This document shows positions 52,015 through 63,999 of a DNA stretch of 64,000 nucleotides, one piece after another. Below the pieces are notes generated by a model. The model did not search any database. It saw only the letters and a program-made list of their open reading frames with translations, and was not told the DNA's origin. The DNA lies in assembly GCA_032718475.1 (NCBI GenBank), contig JAUCBJ010008828.1:18172-82171 (forward strand). Reading direction: 5' to 3'. This stretch comes from Nemertoderma westbladi. Lineage: Eukaryota; Xenacoelomorpha; Nemertodermatida; Nemertodermatidae. Position 1 is the stretch's first letter. Each line of letters opens with the position of its first letter. The position numbers and the translations under genes are program-made.

Positions 52015-52961
52015 GCTCCAGAAGTCGAGGAAATCCTGCCAAGTACCTAACTGATCTAGACTTTGCTGATGACTTATGAGTACTCTCAGAATCATTAGAG
52101 GGAGCCCAACGGCTCCTCAGCTCATTAGAACATGCTGCTTCTAGTGTTGGTCTTTTTATTAACTCCAGAAAGACCAAAATTCTGACAGTTAACTTTGAAA
52201 GTCCTCAGCAAGTCTCTGATCGGATGAGCATAAGCTCAAAGGATGGTATGCTTGAGCATGTGGACGACTTCTGTTACCTGGGATCATGGATCAGGAAGTC
52301 AGGTGTGGACCTTCGAATACGTAAGGAAAAGGCATGGGCAGCCTTGAATAGGCTTTCCAGGATTTGGAAGTCACCGAGAATTAATCGGAAACTTAAGGTC
52401 CGATTATTTAGAGCAGCAGTAGTTCCAGTACTCCTCTATGGGAGTCCATGCTCTAACTGCTGAGGACACCAAATCTCTGGATGGAAAGACCCCTAGATCC
52501 CTTCCCATAATAAATCTCTGGATGGCACATTCACAAGAATGCTACGCCGGGTTCATTGTGTCAAGTACAATGCACACATCTCCAACCAGACACTATATAA
52601 CATTGGAGGTGTCTCATTGGTTCCCCCAAGCTTGACACTAGAACAAAATCGCCTCCGCTTTGCAGGACATTGCTTTCGCCGTGAGGACCAGCCAGTGCAT
52701 AATCTTGTACTTTGGCAGCCTCATGGTTTGAATTTTGACTTTCTTGAGACGCATCTTAAAGGACACTGGCCTTAAAGATGCGGATGATCTAGCAAATGTC
52801 ATGGGTGATAGGGAGTTGTGGCGGTGCAATTTTGTTGACAAGCCGGCACATCATTCTTAAAAATGTAGCTGCAATGCAGCATGCCGATCCTAGTAGTAGT
52901 AGTAGTAGGTTGATACAACTAACTGTTATTGTAGATATGCATCCCCCCCATTATTGTTCGT
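52015..52961 (+). pseudogene. LINE RT, right part (after BEL2)
   Basis: Continues 39137-39696. LDFADDL is followed directly by a stop and VLSES; then HVDDFCYLGSWIRKSG, AWAALNRLSRIWKSP and LKVRLFRAAVVPVLLYGS. Then a ~40-bp filler carrying a repeat of AAATCTCTGGATGG breaks the frame. A C-terminal RLRFAGHCFRREDQPVHNLV follows, then a TAG-repeat tail (about 52889-52907). Between tail and the resumption of duplication B there are about 54 bp of unexplained sequence. Confidence 0.8.
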
Positions 52962-53041
52962 GGATTTAATGTCTTATTATATTAGATATTATACTGTATT
53001 ATAATACAGTATAAATTAATTAGTATTTTCAGTCTTTTTCG
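52962..53041. repeat. Segmental duplication copy B (right remnant)
   Basis: GGATTTAATGTC... to CAGTCTTTTTCG, including the 26-bp palindrome at 52989-53014. It matches about 30626-30707. The sequences diverge immediately afterwards in both copies. Confidence 0.85.
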
Positions 53042-53305
53042 CGGTACCCTAAAAGGAGGCATTCAGGCAGTTTTTCTGCTGTCAGACCGTAACAAAAAGG
53101 CCTATATACGCGTCCTGTCATTCTTGCCTTATTCAGTTCTTATTACTTATCGCGCCCTACTGCTCTATGTTTCCACAACCTACAGACGGCATGACTGGCT
53201 GAATTACTAAAATATAACAATTTATTATTATGTATTATTAAGTAAATAAGTTATTAAGTGTTGATATTATGTATATTATATGTAATGGAAGAATACAAGG
53301 ATACA
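53042..53305. other. Non-coding, no gene seen
   Basis: No gene or clear repeat recognised between the end of duplication B and the next LINE fragment. Confidence 0.5.
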
Positions 53306-53811
53306 GAAGTCACCGAGAATTAATCGGAAACTTAAGGTCCGATTATTTAGAGCAGCAGTAGTTCCAGTACTCCTCTACGGGAGTCCATGCTGGGCTCTAA
53401 CTGCTGAGGACACCAAATCTCTGGATGGCACATTCACAAGAATGCTACGCCGGGTTCATTGTGTCAAGTACAATGCACACATCTCCAACCAGACACTATA
53501 TAACATTGGAGGTGTCTCATTGGTTCCCCCAAGCTTGACACTAGAACAAAATCGCCTCCGCTTTGCAGGACATTGCTTTCGCCGTGAGGACCAGCCAGTG
53601 CATAATCTTGTACTTTGGCTGCCCCATGGAGTGAATAAGCATGGTGGACAGCCCATGACTTTCTTGAGACGCATCTTAAAGGACACTGGCCTTAAAGATG
53701 CGGATGATCTAGCAAATGTCATGGGTGATAGGGAGTTGTGGCGGTGCAATTTTGTTGACAAGCCGGCACAGCATTCTTAAAAATGCAGCTGCAATGCAGC
53801 ATGCCGATACT
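53306..53811 (+). pseudogene. 5'-truncated LINE 3' end (second copy of the split LINE's family)
   Basis: Begins at GAAGTCACCGAG, matching about 52366 onward, without the 40-bp filler and with a complete C-terminus. The frame 53442-53780 reads RLRFAGHCFRREDQPVHNLV and then a C-terminus ending in RELWRCNFVDKPAQHS. The 3' end abuts a TAC repeat shared with the opposite-strand LINE fragment. Confidence 0.8.
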
Positions 53812-53818
53812 ACTACTA

Positions 53819-55446
53819 CTACTTGCTACTCTCTATCCATGATCCAAGGTACTGGAATTCAACGACCTTCCTTAGTTGATTATTATCAATGGTTGTCAAG
53901 TTTCCATCAACATTAAATGTCATGAATTCGGTCTTGGTAGCATTTATATGCAATCCAACCTCCTTAGCAGCCCTCTCCACTTTATTTAGTAGAAGCTGTG
54001 CATCTGCTAGCGTATTAGAGAGCAGGGCGATGTCATCCGCAAAGTCTGTGTCTGTGACTGTAGTTGCCGGATATCTACTACTTCTGCGTTCTTGAAGTGA
54101 GAATCCCAGATCTTCACCCTTTATTGATGTCCACATTGCGTAATCCAGCACAATTACAAATAGTAATGGTGCTAATGTGTTACCTTGCAGTACGCCAGCC
54201 AGGATTGAGAAAAACTCAGTTTCACCATCTGGTGAGAGTACCTGCGCTTCTGTGTCACAATGCCAGCAACAATTTCTTCTCGTATTCCATAAGCTCTTAT
54301 GATTTCAAGCATTTTACCTCTATGGATGGAGTCGAGTGCCTTCTTGAAGTCCACAAAAGTCAAGACTGCGGGGAGATTCTTTGACTTTATTCCTTCAATC
54401 CGTCTCCCTAATGCAAGTATCTGAGCTATTGTTGATCTACTTGGTCGAAATCCGTTTTGGCTCTTACGCAGTAGTTTATCTATGTGAGGCCTAATCCTAT
54501 ATAGAATCATTTTATTGTATATTTTGGCAGCTACCACAATCAGACAGATCCCACGATAGTTTGTTGGTATGCCGAGGTCTCCTTTCTTGGGGAGAGGCTT
54601 TAGTTGACCTTTAGTCCAAATTGGTGGTGGCTTTTCCCCTTTTAACATCCGGTTGCAAACATTCAATAATGGTCTGTTTAGCACTCCGGTTTTTCTGGGA
54701 TTTCATCTAATCCACTCGCTTTATTATTGGACATGATTTTAATGCTTCTTTGGAGTTCGGCAGCTGTGAAGTCCCCTGTTTCTATAGGTAGTGTCTTGTC
54801 ATATATTTTCCTTGTAGGGCTGACCTCGATGTTTGGTGGCTTCCCAAGCAAGTTGCTGAAGTATTTTTCCACTTCCCAACACGTTCTTCAGGACTATCGG
54901 CTTTGAGGCGCCCCTTTGCACAACTTCTCCAACCAGATACCTCATTTACAGTTTGCCAGGTAAGTCTTGATTGTTGCTGTATGTGAGCAGTTGTAATTGT
55001 TTCAGTTTTATCCTGTATGTACTTTTCCTGGCTGATGTTGCAGGCCAATTTAAGATCGTCCTTAGCTTTCTCAACCTTGTTAATGTTTTCGGTTGTTGGT
55101 TGTTCGGTTTTAACTTTATAGGCTATCTTAAGATCTTCTCTCTTACAAGTAACCTCAGAGTTTTGCAAGGGCACATACTGTTTTCGTTTGGGTTTCTGGG
55201 GGATATGCCTCTTAGCTGATTCCTTGTGGGCTGTTGTTTTATTCTGGTATATTGGGTCGGTGGATTGGTCTTCATCCATTGACTGAAGTGCTTCAAAGCG
55301 GTTTTGAATTTCTACTGTATAAGCATCCTTTACAGCATTGTCAGTTCTGAGTTTCTCCCAGTCATAGTTGATTTGCTTGCTTGTCCTGGGTTTGCTGGCT
55401 CTCAAACTGAGTCTGATCTCTGCAGTCGCAATTCTGTGTCCGAACC
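53819..55446 (-). pseudogene. LINE fragment, same family as the intact LINE at 31970
   Basis: Corresponds to about 32497-34146 of the intact copy, so it lacks both the C-terminal part and the endonuclease N-terminus. FADD, GLHINATKTEFMTF, QNGFRPSRST and NYRGICLIV are readable. Small deletions (near 54260 and 54692) and frame changes break it into at least four frames. Missing the true 3' end is unusual for a normal LINE insertion. Confidence 0.85.
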
Positions 55447-56252
55447 TCTGGTTACTGATTTAAATTCTACTTATAGCGCTCATTAATTGCACTATGTAAA
55501 AATTAATCAAGCATAAAAAATATACAGTATATCTTTATCTATATCTATAGAGACTGATGTTTTGGTTCGTCAGCACCACTTTCGAGCAGTTTTAATGATT
55601 TCATAATATCTCCCAATTTCTTTAATGAAAATTATAAAAAACATGGGTTTATTAATTTTTTTTTAGTTTTGAATATTTTTTACAAAATTGCCAATTATCA
55701 GAAATAGAAAATGAAAATACTAAAAAATATGATGAAAATTATCATGTTTGTTCCAAAAAATGTTGTATCGAAAAATAAAAATGGAAAATAACGGAGGAGT
55801 AGTCTTTTTAGCTAAATGTATTAAATCTCATACCCGCCGATAGGGGGCGCCAAAATTTTTTTTAATCTTTATTTACTTTAGTTCATTCTCTTTTCGATGG
55901 TATATAGTTTTCTATGCATTTTTCAACCACATTAGAGATATAGACAAATATAAAAAAACACCAGGTGGGGTTACGCCCTCCCCCTCTCCCCCCCCCCCCC
56001 CCCCCATTAAGGAAGGAAACGTCCAATACAGTTACCCCAAAGGAAACCAATAACGGAAACCATAACGGGATAACCTGGACCCACGATCTGCCCTGAAGGT
56101 ATATTTATATCGAACTACTTGCTAAACGACGACGAGAGAGACGAGTTTGGTCTGGTGGTGGCGGAACGCTGCCCCAGTTTCAATGATGCCGAACCCTTCA
56201 TCAACCATATCGGGGGACGATTAACGCACTAACAAGATATCAATATACTCAA
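55447..56252. other. Non-coding; poly-C tract
   Basis: AT-rich sequence with a C-run near 55988-56005. A more GC-balanced stretch at about 56100-56250 has no gene that I can recognise. Confidence 0.5.
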
Positions 56253-59200
56253 CTATCTGTCTGGGTGTCTGTTGTCAGGGGGTCTACTGTCTGGGTGGCT
56301 GTTGTCCGGGGGTCTACTGTCTGGGTGGCTGTTGCCCGGCGGTCTAATGTTTGGTTGGCTGTTGTAAGGGGGTGTACTGCCTGGTTGGCTGTTGTCCAGG
56401 GTTCTACTGTCTGGTTGGCTGTTGTCCGCAGGTCTAATGTCTGGGTGGCTGTTGTCCGGGGGTCTACTGTCTGGGTGGCTGTTGCCCGGGGGTCTAATGT
56501 CTGGTTGGCTGTTTTCAGGGGGTGTACTGTCTGGTTGGCTGTTGTCCGGGGTTCTACTATCTGGGTGGCTGTTGTCCGGGGGTCTAATGTCTGGGTGGCT
56601 GTTGTCCGGGGGTCTAATGTCTGGTTGGCTGTTGTCCGGGGGTCTAATGTCTGGTTGGCTGTTGTCTGGGGGTCTACTATCTGGGTGGCTGTTGTTCGGG
56701 GGTCTAATGTCTGGTTGGCTGTTGTCCGGGGGTCTACTTTCTGGGTGGCTGTTGTCCGGGGGTCAACTGTTTGGGTGGCTGTTGTCCGGGGGTCTAATGT
56801 CTGGTTGGCTGTTGTCGGTTGGTCTAATGTCTGGTAGGCTGTTGTCCGGGGGTCTACTGTCTGGGTGGCTGTTGTCCGGGGGTCTAATGTCTGGTTGGCT
56901 GTTGTCCGGGTCTACTATCTGGGTGGCTGTTGTCTCAGGGGGTCTAATGTCTGGTTGGCTGTTGTCCGGGGGTCTAATGTCTGGTTGGCTGTTGTCGGGG
57001 GGTCTAATGTCTCGTTGGCTGTTGTCCGGGAGTCTACTTTCTGGGTGGCTGTTGTCCGGGGGTCTACTGTCTGGGTGGCTGTTGTCCGGGGGTCTAATGT
57101 CTGGTTGGCTGTTGTCGGTTGGTCTAATGTCTGGTAGGCTGTTGTCCGGGGGTCTACTGTCTGGGTGGCTGTTGTCCGGGGGTCTAATGTCTGGTTGGCT
57201 GTTGTACGGGTCTACTATCTGGGTGGCTGTTGTCTCAGGGGGTCTAATGTCTGGTTGGCTGTTGTCCGGGGGTCTAATGTCTGGTTGGCTGTTGTCGGGG
57301 GGTCTAATGTCTCGTTGGCTGTTGTCCGGGAGTCTACTGTCTGGGTGGCTGTTGTCCGGGGGTCTACAGTCTGGGTGGCTGTTGTCCGGGGGTCTACAGT
57401 CTGGGTGGCTGTTGTCCGGGGGTATAATGTCTGGTTGGCTGTTGTCCGGGGGTCTAATGTCTGGTTAGCTGTTGTCAGGGGGTCTAATGTCTGGTTGGCT
57501 GTTGTTCGGGGGTGTAATGTCTGGTTGGCTGTTGTCTGGCGGTCTACTGTCTGAATGGCTGTTGTCCGGGGTTCTACTGTCTGGGTGGCTGTTGTCCGAG
57601 GGTCTACTGTCTGGGTGGCTGTTGTCCGGGGTCTACTGTCTGGGTGGCTGTTGTCCGGGGGTCTAATGTCTGGGTGGCTGTTATCCGGGGGTTTTTCTGT
57701 CTGGTTGGCTGTTGTCCGGGGGTCTAATGTCTGGTTGGCTGTTGTCCGGGGGTCTACTGTCTGGGTGGCTGTTGTCCGTGGGTCTAATGTCTGGTTGGCT
57801 ATTGTTCGGGGGTCTACTGTGGGGGTGGCTCTTTTCCGCAGGTCTACTGTCTGGGTGGCTGTTGTCCGGGGGTCTAATGTCTGGTTGGCTGTTGTCCGGG
57901 GGTCTACTGTCTGGGTGGCTGTTGTCCGTGGGTCTAATGTCTGGTTGGCTGTTGTTCGGGGGTCTACTGTGGGGGTGGCTCTTTTCCGCAGGTCTACTGT
58001 CTGGGTGGCTGTTGTCCGGGCGTCTAATGTCTGGTTGGCTGCTGTCCGGTTTTCTACTGTCTGGTTGGCTTTTGTCCGGGTGTCTAATGTCTGGTTGGCT
58101 GTTTTCCGGGGGTCTACTGTCTGGGTGTCTGTTGTCCGGGGGTCTAATGTCTGGTTGGCTGTTATCCGGTGGTCTACTGTCTGTGTAGCTGTTGTCCGGT
58201 GGTCTAATGTCTGGTTGGCTGTTGTCCGGGGGTCTAACATCTGGTTGGCTATTGTCCGGGGTCTAATGTCTGATTGGCAGTTGTCCGGGGGTCTAATGTC
58301 TGGTTGGCTGTTGTCCGGGGGTCTACTGTCTGGGTGGCTGTTGTCCGGGGGTCTACTGTCTGGGTGGCTGTTGTCCGAGGGTCTACTGTCTGGGTGGATG
58401 TTGTCCGGGGGTCTAATGTCTGGTTGGCTATTGTCCGGGACTCTACTGTCTGGGTGGCTTTTGTCCAGGGGTCTAATGTCTGGTTGGCTGTTGTCCGGGG
58501 GTCTACTGTCTGGGTGGCTGTTGTCTTGGGGTCTACTATCTGGGTGGCTGTTGTCCGGGGGCCTAATGTCTGGTTGGCTGTTGTCCAGGGGTCTACTATC
58601 TGGGTGGCTGTTATCCGGAGATCTAATGTCTGGTTGGCTGTTGTCCGGGGGTCTAATGTCTGGTTGGCTGTTTTCCGGGGGTCTACTGTCTGGTTGGCTG
58701 TTGTCCGGGGGTCTACTGTCTGGGTGGCTGTTGTCCGGGGGTCTAATGTCTGGTTGGCTGTGGTCCGGTGGTCTATTGTCTGGGTGGCTGTTGTCCGGGG
58801 GTCTAATGTCTGGTTGGCTGTTGTCCGGGGGTCTAATATCTGGTTGGCTGTTGTCCGGGGTCTAATTTCTGGTTGGCTGTTGTCCGGGGGTCTAATGTCT
58901 GGTTGACTGTTGTCCGGGGGTATACTGTCTGGGTGGCTGTTGTCCGGGGGTCTTCTGTCTGGGTGGCTGTTGTCCGGGGGTCTACTGTCTGGGTGGCTGT
59001 TGTCCGGGTCTACTATCTGGGTGGCTGTTGTCTCAGGGGGTCTAATGTCTGGTTGGCTGTTGTCCGGGGGTCTAATGTCTGGTTGGCTGTTGTCGGGGGG
59101 TCTAATGTCTCGTTGGCTGTTGTCCGGGAGTCTACTTTCTGGGTGGCTGTTGTCCGGGGGTCTACTGTCTGGGTGGCTGTTGTCCGGGGGTCTAATGTCT

Positions 59201-62200
59201 GGTTGGCTGTTGTCCGGGGGTCTACTGTCTGGGTGGCTGTTGTCCGGGGGTCTAATGTCTGGTTGGCTGTTGTACGGGTCTACTATCTGGGTGGCTGTTG
59301 TCTCAGGGGGTCTAATGTCTGGTTGGCTGTTGTCCGGGGGTCTAATGTCTGGTTGGCTGTTGTCGGGGGGTCTAATGTCTCGTTGGCTGTTGTCCGGGAG
59401 TCTACTGTCTGGGTGGCTGTTGTCCGGGGGTCTACAGTCTGGGTGGCTGTTGTCCGGGGGTCTACTGTCTGGGTGGCTGTTGTCCGGGGGTATAATGTCT
59501 GGTTGGCTGTTGTCCGGGGGTCTAATGTCTGGTTAGCTGTTGTCAGGGGGTCTAATGTCTGGTTGGCTGTTGTTCGGGGGTGTAATGTCTGGTTGGCTGT
59601 TGTCTGGCGGTCTACTGTCTGAATGGCTGTTGTCCGGGGTTCTACTGTCTGGGTGGCTGTTGTCCGGGGGTCTACTGTCTGGGTGGCTGTTGTCCGGGGT
59701 CTACTGTCTGGGTGGCTGTTGTCCGGGGGTCTAATGTCTGGGTGGCTGTTATCCGGGGGTTTTTCTGTCTGGTTGGCTGTTGTCCGGGGGTCTAATGTCT
59801 GGTTGGCTGTTGTCCGGGGGTCTACTGTCTGGGTGGCTGTTGTCCGTGGGTCTAATGTCTGGTTGGCTGTTGTTCGGGGGTCTACTGTGGGGGTGGCTCT
59901 TTTCCGCAGGTCTACTGTCTGGGTGGCTGTTGTCCGGGGGTCTAATGTCTGGTTGGCTGTTGTCCGGGGGTCTACTGTCTGGGTGGCTGTTGTCCGTGGG
60001 TCTAATGTCTGGTTGGCTGTTGTTCGGGGGTCTACTGTGGGGGTGGCTCTTTTCCGCAGGTCTACTGTCTGGGTGGCTGTTGTCCGGGGGTCTAATGTCT
60101 GGTTGGCTGCTGTCCGGTTTTCTACTGTCTGGTTGGCTTTTGTCCGGGTGTCTAATGTCTGGTTGGCTGTTTTCCGGGGGTCTACTGTCTGGGTGTCTGT
60201 TGTCCGGGGGTCTAATGTCTGGTTGGCTGTTATCCGGTGGTCTACTGTCTGGGTAGCTGTTGTCCGGTGGTCTAATGTCTGGTTGGCTGTTATCCGGTGG
60301 TCTACTGTCTGGGTAGCTGTTGTCCGGTGGTCTAATGTCTGGTTGGCTGTTGTCCGGGGGTCTAACATCTGGTTGGCTATTGTCCGGGGTCTAATGTCTG
60401 ATTGGCAGTTGTCCGGGGGTCTAATGTCTGGTTGGCTGTTGTCCGGGGGTCTACTGTCTGCGTGGCTGTTGTCCGGGGGTCTACTGTCTGGGTGGCTGTT
60501 GTCCGAGGGTCTACTGTCTGGGTGGATGTTGTCCGGGGGTCTAATGTCTGGTTGGCTATTGTCCGGGACTCTACTGTCTGGGTGGCTTTTGTCCAGGGGT
60601 CTAATGTCTGGTTGGCTGTTGTCCGGGGGTCTACTGTCTGGGTGGCTGTGTCTTGGGGTCTACTATCTGGGTGGCTGTTGTCCGGGGGTCTAATGTCTGG
60701 TTGGCTGTTGTCCAGGGGTCTACTATCTGGGTGGCTGTTATCCGGAGATCTAATGTCTGGTTGGCTGTTGTCCGGGGGTCTAATGTCTGGTTGGCTGTTT
60801 TCCGGGGGTCTACTGCCTGGTTGGCTGTTGTCCGGGGGTCTACTGTCTGGGTGGCTGTTGTCCGGGGGTCTAATGTCTGGTTGGCTGTGGTCCGGTGGTC
60901 TATTGTCTGGGTGGCTGTTGTCCGGGGGTCTAATGTCTGGTTGGCTGTTGTCCGGGGGTCTAATATCTGGTTGGCTGTTGTCCGAGGTCTAATTTCTGGT
61001 TGGCTGTTGTCCGGGGGTCTAATGTCTGGTTGACTGTTGTCCGGGGGTATACTGTCTGGGTGGCTGTTGTCCGGGGGTCTTCTGTCTGGGTGGCTGTTGT
61101 CCGGGGGTCTACTGTCTGGGTGGCTGTTGTCCGGGTCTACTATCTGGGTGGCTGTTGTCTCAGGGGGTCTAATGTCTGGTTGGCTGTTGTCCGGGGGTCT
61201 AATGTCTGGTTGGCTGTTGTCGGGGGGTCTAATGTCTCGTTGGCTGTTATCCGGAGATCTAATGTCTGGTTGGCTGTTGTCCGGGGGTCTAATGTCTGGT
61301 TGGCTGTTTTCCGGGGGTCTACTGTCTGGTTGGCTGTTGTCCGGGGGTCTACTGTCTGGGTGGCTGTTGTCCGGGGGTCTAATGTCTGGTTGGCTATGGT
61401 CCGGTGGTCTATTGTCTGGGTGGCTGTTGTCCGGGGGTCTAATGTCTGGTTGGCTGTTGTCCGGGGGTCTAATATCTGGTTGGCTGTTGTCCGGGGTCTA
61501 ATTTCTGGTTGGCTGTTGTCCGGGGCTCTAATGTCTGGTTGACTGTTGTCCGGGGGTATACTGTCTGGGTGGCTGTTGTCCGGGGGTCTTCTGTCTGGGT
61601 GGCTGTTGTCCGGGGGTCTACTGTCTGGGTGGCTGTTGTCCGGGGGTATAATGTCTGGTTGGCTGTTGTTCGGGGGTCTAATGTCTGGTTGGCTGTTGTC
61701 TGGGGGTCTACTGTCTGGGTGGCTGTTGTCCGGGGGTCTACTGTCTGGGTGGCTGTTGTCCGGGGGTCTACTGTCTGGGTGGCTGTTGTCCGGGGGTCTA
61801 CTGTATGGGTGGCTGTTATCCGAGGGTGTACTGTCTGGTTGGCTGTTGTCTTGGGGTCTAATGTCTGGTTGGCTGTTGTCCGGGTGGCTGTTGTTCATGG
61901 GTTAATGTCTGGTTGGCTGTTGTCCGGGGGTCTAGTGTCTGGATGGCTGTTGTCCGGGGGTCTACTGTCTGGTTGGCTGTTGTCCGGGGGTCTACTGTCT
62001 GAGTGGCTGTTGTCAGGGGGTCTAATGTCTGGTTGGCTGTTGTCCGGGGGTCTACTGTCTGGGTGGCTTTTGTCCGGGGGTATAATGTCTGGTTGGCTGT
62101 TGTCCGGGGGTCTACAGTCTGGGTGGCTGTTGTCCTGGGGTCGACTGTTTGCGTGGTTGTTGTCCGGGGGTCTAATATCTGGTTGGCTGTTGTACGGGGG

Positions 62201-62437
62201 TCTACTGTCTGGGTGGCTGTGGTCCGGGGGTCTAATGTCTGGTTGGCTGTTTTCCGGGGGTCTACTGTCTGGGTGGCTGTTGTCCGGGGGTCTGATGTCT
62301 GGGTGGCTGTTGTCCGGGGTCTACTGTCTGGGTGGTTGTTGTCCGGGGGTCTACTGTCTGGTTGGCTTTTGTCCGGGGGTCTACTGTCTGGGCTGCTGTT
62401 GTTCGGGGGTCTACTGTCTGGGTGACTGTTGTCCGGG
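56253..62437. repeat. ~6.2-kb minisatellite, 30-bp unit with higher-order structure
   Basis: About 200 tandem copies of a 30-bp unit built from GTCTGGKTGGCTGTTGTCC followed by a G-run and TCTAMT. Two monomer types are common: TCTACT is followed by GTCTGGGTGG, and TCTAAT by GTCTGGTTGG. Longer periods are visible: a 300-bp repeat (56821 versus 57121) and a ~2.07-kb repeat (57215 region versus 59283 region, the second with a 60-bp expansion). Because the unit is 30 bp, several frames on both strands stay open for hundreds of codons; I regard these as by-products. The plus strand is G-rich. Confidence 0.95.
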
Positions 62438-63670
62438 TGTTCGCGCTTTCAGACTTTTGGCAGTTTAACCCACCAAATTAAGATGTCTTCTAGATATTAA
62501 ATCAGTTTTTAGTCTATGACAAGTATTTGATTCACTACACTAGTCGAAACCAATCCGTGCGCGACCATTCACCCGCTGGAGATTCCCGGGAGATTGGGTT
62601 CGACGGTTTAATTTTATTGCTATGTAAGCCTAATGTATTATTCGACTGACAGTATTATATAATCTCTGACAATATTATTCACCTTCGGGAATATTAACAG
62701 TTCCTTTAGGACGTGGCGCTTTATCTATATAAACAGAGTTATGACTTAAACTACTCACAACGATATGGCTTAATTATAATTCACATATATGGCGCATTCT
62801 TTAGGAATTGCTTCTTTAACAGACTCACTCATACACAATGCTGCACAATACTGCACACTAATATGCCAATCTTCACTGATTTTAGTCACATATAAAAGGA
62901 ACACAGACTGACTCATGTAGGGTCTATCAAATAACATTAGATTCACTTCAAACCACTTTAACATAAGTCACAATCGTTATTGGTAACCTTTCTCTCTTAC
63001 CTTCGGTATATCAAGAATATTGGGTTTTCGGGGTTATTTCTCGTTATTCCAATATAATAATTCATCAACCAATATAATGAATAACCGACAACAAATAGCA
63101 GTACACAGTATCGATTGAGCAGGTAATTTTAGCAGTTTCAGCAGTTATTAAAAACCGTGTGTCAGCAGTCAGTGTATTCCCAGATCAGTGATTCCATGAG
63201 TTTGATCGGTATGTCAGTTAAAGGATATATGCCCTTATAATTAAACCTACTAGTGTAAGACTAAAAACTGAAAACACGGAGGTGCCAAAAGCCGGTTCTT
63301 AGGCTCTGGGCAAAAAACATAACACTGAACTACTGAGTTTCTGTATATACCTCCAACACAGAGACAACAAACGCTCTGATTGGTCAACCTGAACAACGAG
63401 AGAACAAAGAAACAAAGAAACGTCGACGTGGCAATATCAGCTGCTAGCCGTCGTCATGGTAGCGACACTGTTTCAAAGTATCCAGCTATTGCGTCACGAG
63501 ATTGTGGATTATGTCCTCTAAAGTACAAATACAGTACAAATACATAAGAAATGACTTTTATGTCCTCTAAAACACCAGTACAGCAAGGACACGGCCTTTT
63601 TATGCCTGGCAAACCAACTACAGAGTACTTTAAGGGAAAATAACCGGCTAATTACGCAAAAGCTTTTACA
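62438..63670 (-). repeat. BEL3 3' LTR
   Basis: 1233 bp, TG...CA, homologous to the BEL2 LTRs in reverse, with many substitutions and several indels. The LTR-internal 64-codon frame is still open (62964-62770). Confidence 0.9.
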
Positions 63671-63748
63671 CCGCTCCCAGAAAATGGGATTTAAGTCTAT
63701 AAAATATAACAAATCACAGTTTCTAAAATATAAAGATACTCTAAACAG

Positions 63749-63999
63749 TTAGCCTTTCTTACGCAGACGGCGTTTACGCAGTTTTTTGAGGCTAGCAAGA
63801 GTCCTTTTCTCTTTGGGGGGAGCCACTTTACTAGGAGGGCCATAACTCCTGGGTGAAGGGTGCAATATGATTGCATTAAAAGGTTTGGGTTTACGGTCGG
63901 TGTCTCGTCCATTTCGATATGCTTCTCCTCGAGCTGATTTTCCTCCGCTTGTCATGGGATACGTTCGTCCAAAACTCTCGCAGAGAATAGGGTTTTCTT
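63749..63999 (-). CDS. BEL3 3' ORF, C-terminal part with basic tail
   Basis: Open from the window edge to the stop at 63749-63751, about 83 codons. It matches the frame at 50395-50707 of BEL2 without that copy's stop: ENPILCESFGRTYP, SGGKSARGEAYRNG, AIILHPSPR, then SLKKLRKRRLRKKG. Conservation of this frame, and not the alternative longer frame starting at 63912, in two diverged copies argues that it is the coding one. Function unknown; the basic tail suggests nucleic-acid binding or nuclear import. Confidence 0.5.
   Translation of the reverse strand, partial: ENPILCESFGRTYPMTSGGKSARGEAYRNGRDTDRKPKPFNAIILHPSPRSYGPPSKVAPPKEKRTLASLKKLRKRRLRKKG

Noticed and set aside
56253-62437. CRISPR array
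   Set aside because: Direct tandem repeats without unique spacers, in a eukaryotic context and without cas genes.
56265-62468. A giant repeat protein encoded by the minisatellite (for example 57555-58865 plus or 59283-60368 minus)
   Set aside because: Open frames exist on both strands simply because the unit length is a multiple of three; there is no start context, splice signal or domain outside the array, and frames switch at units of irregular length.
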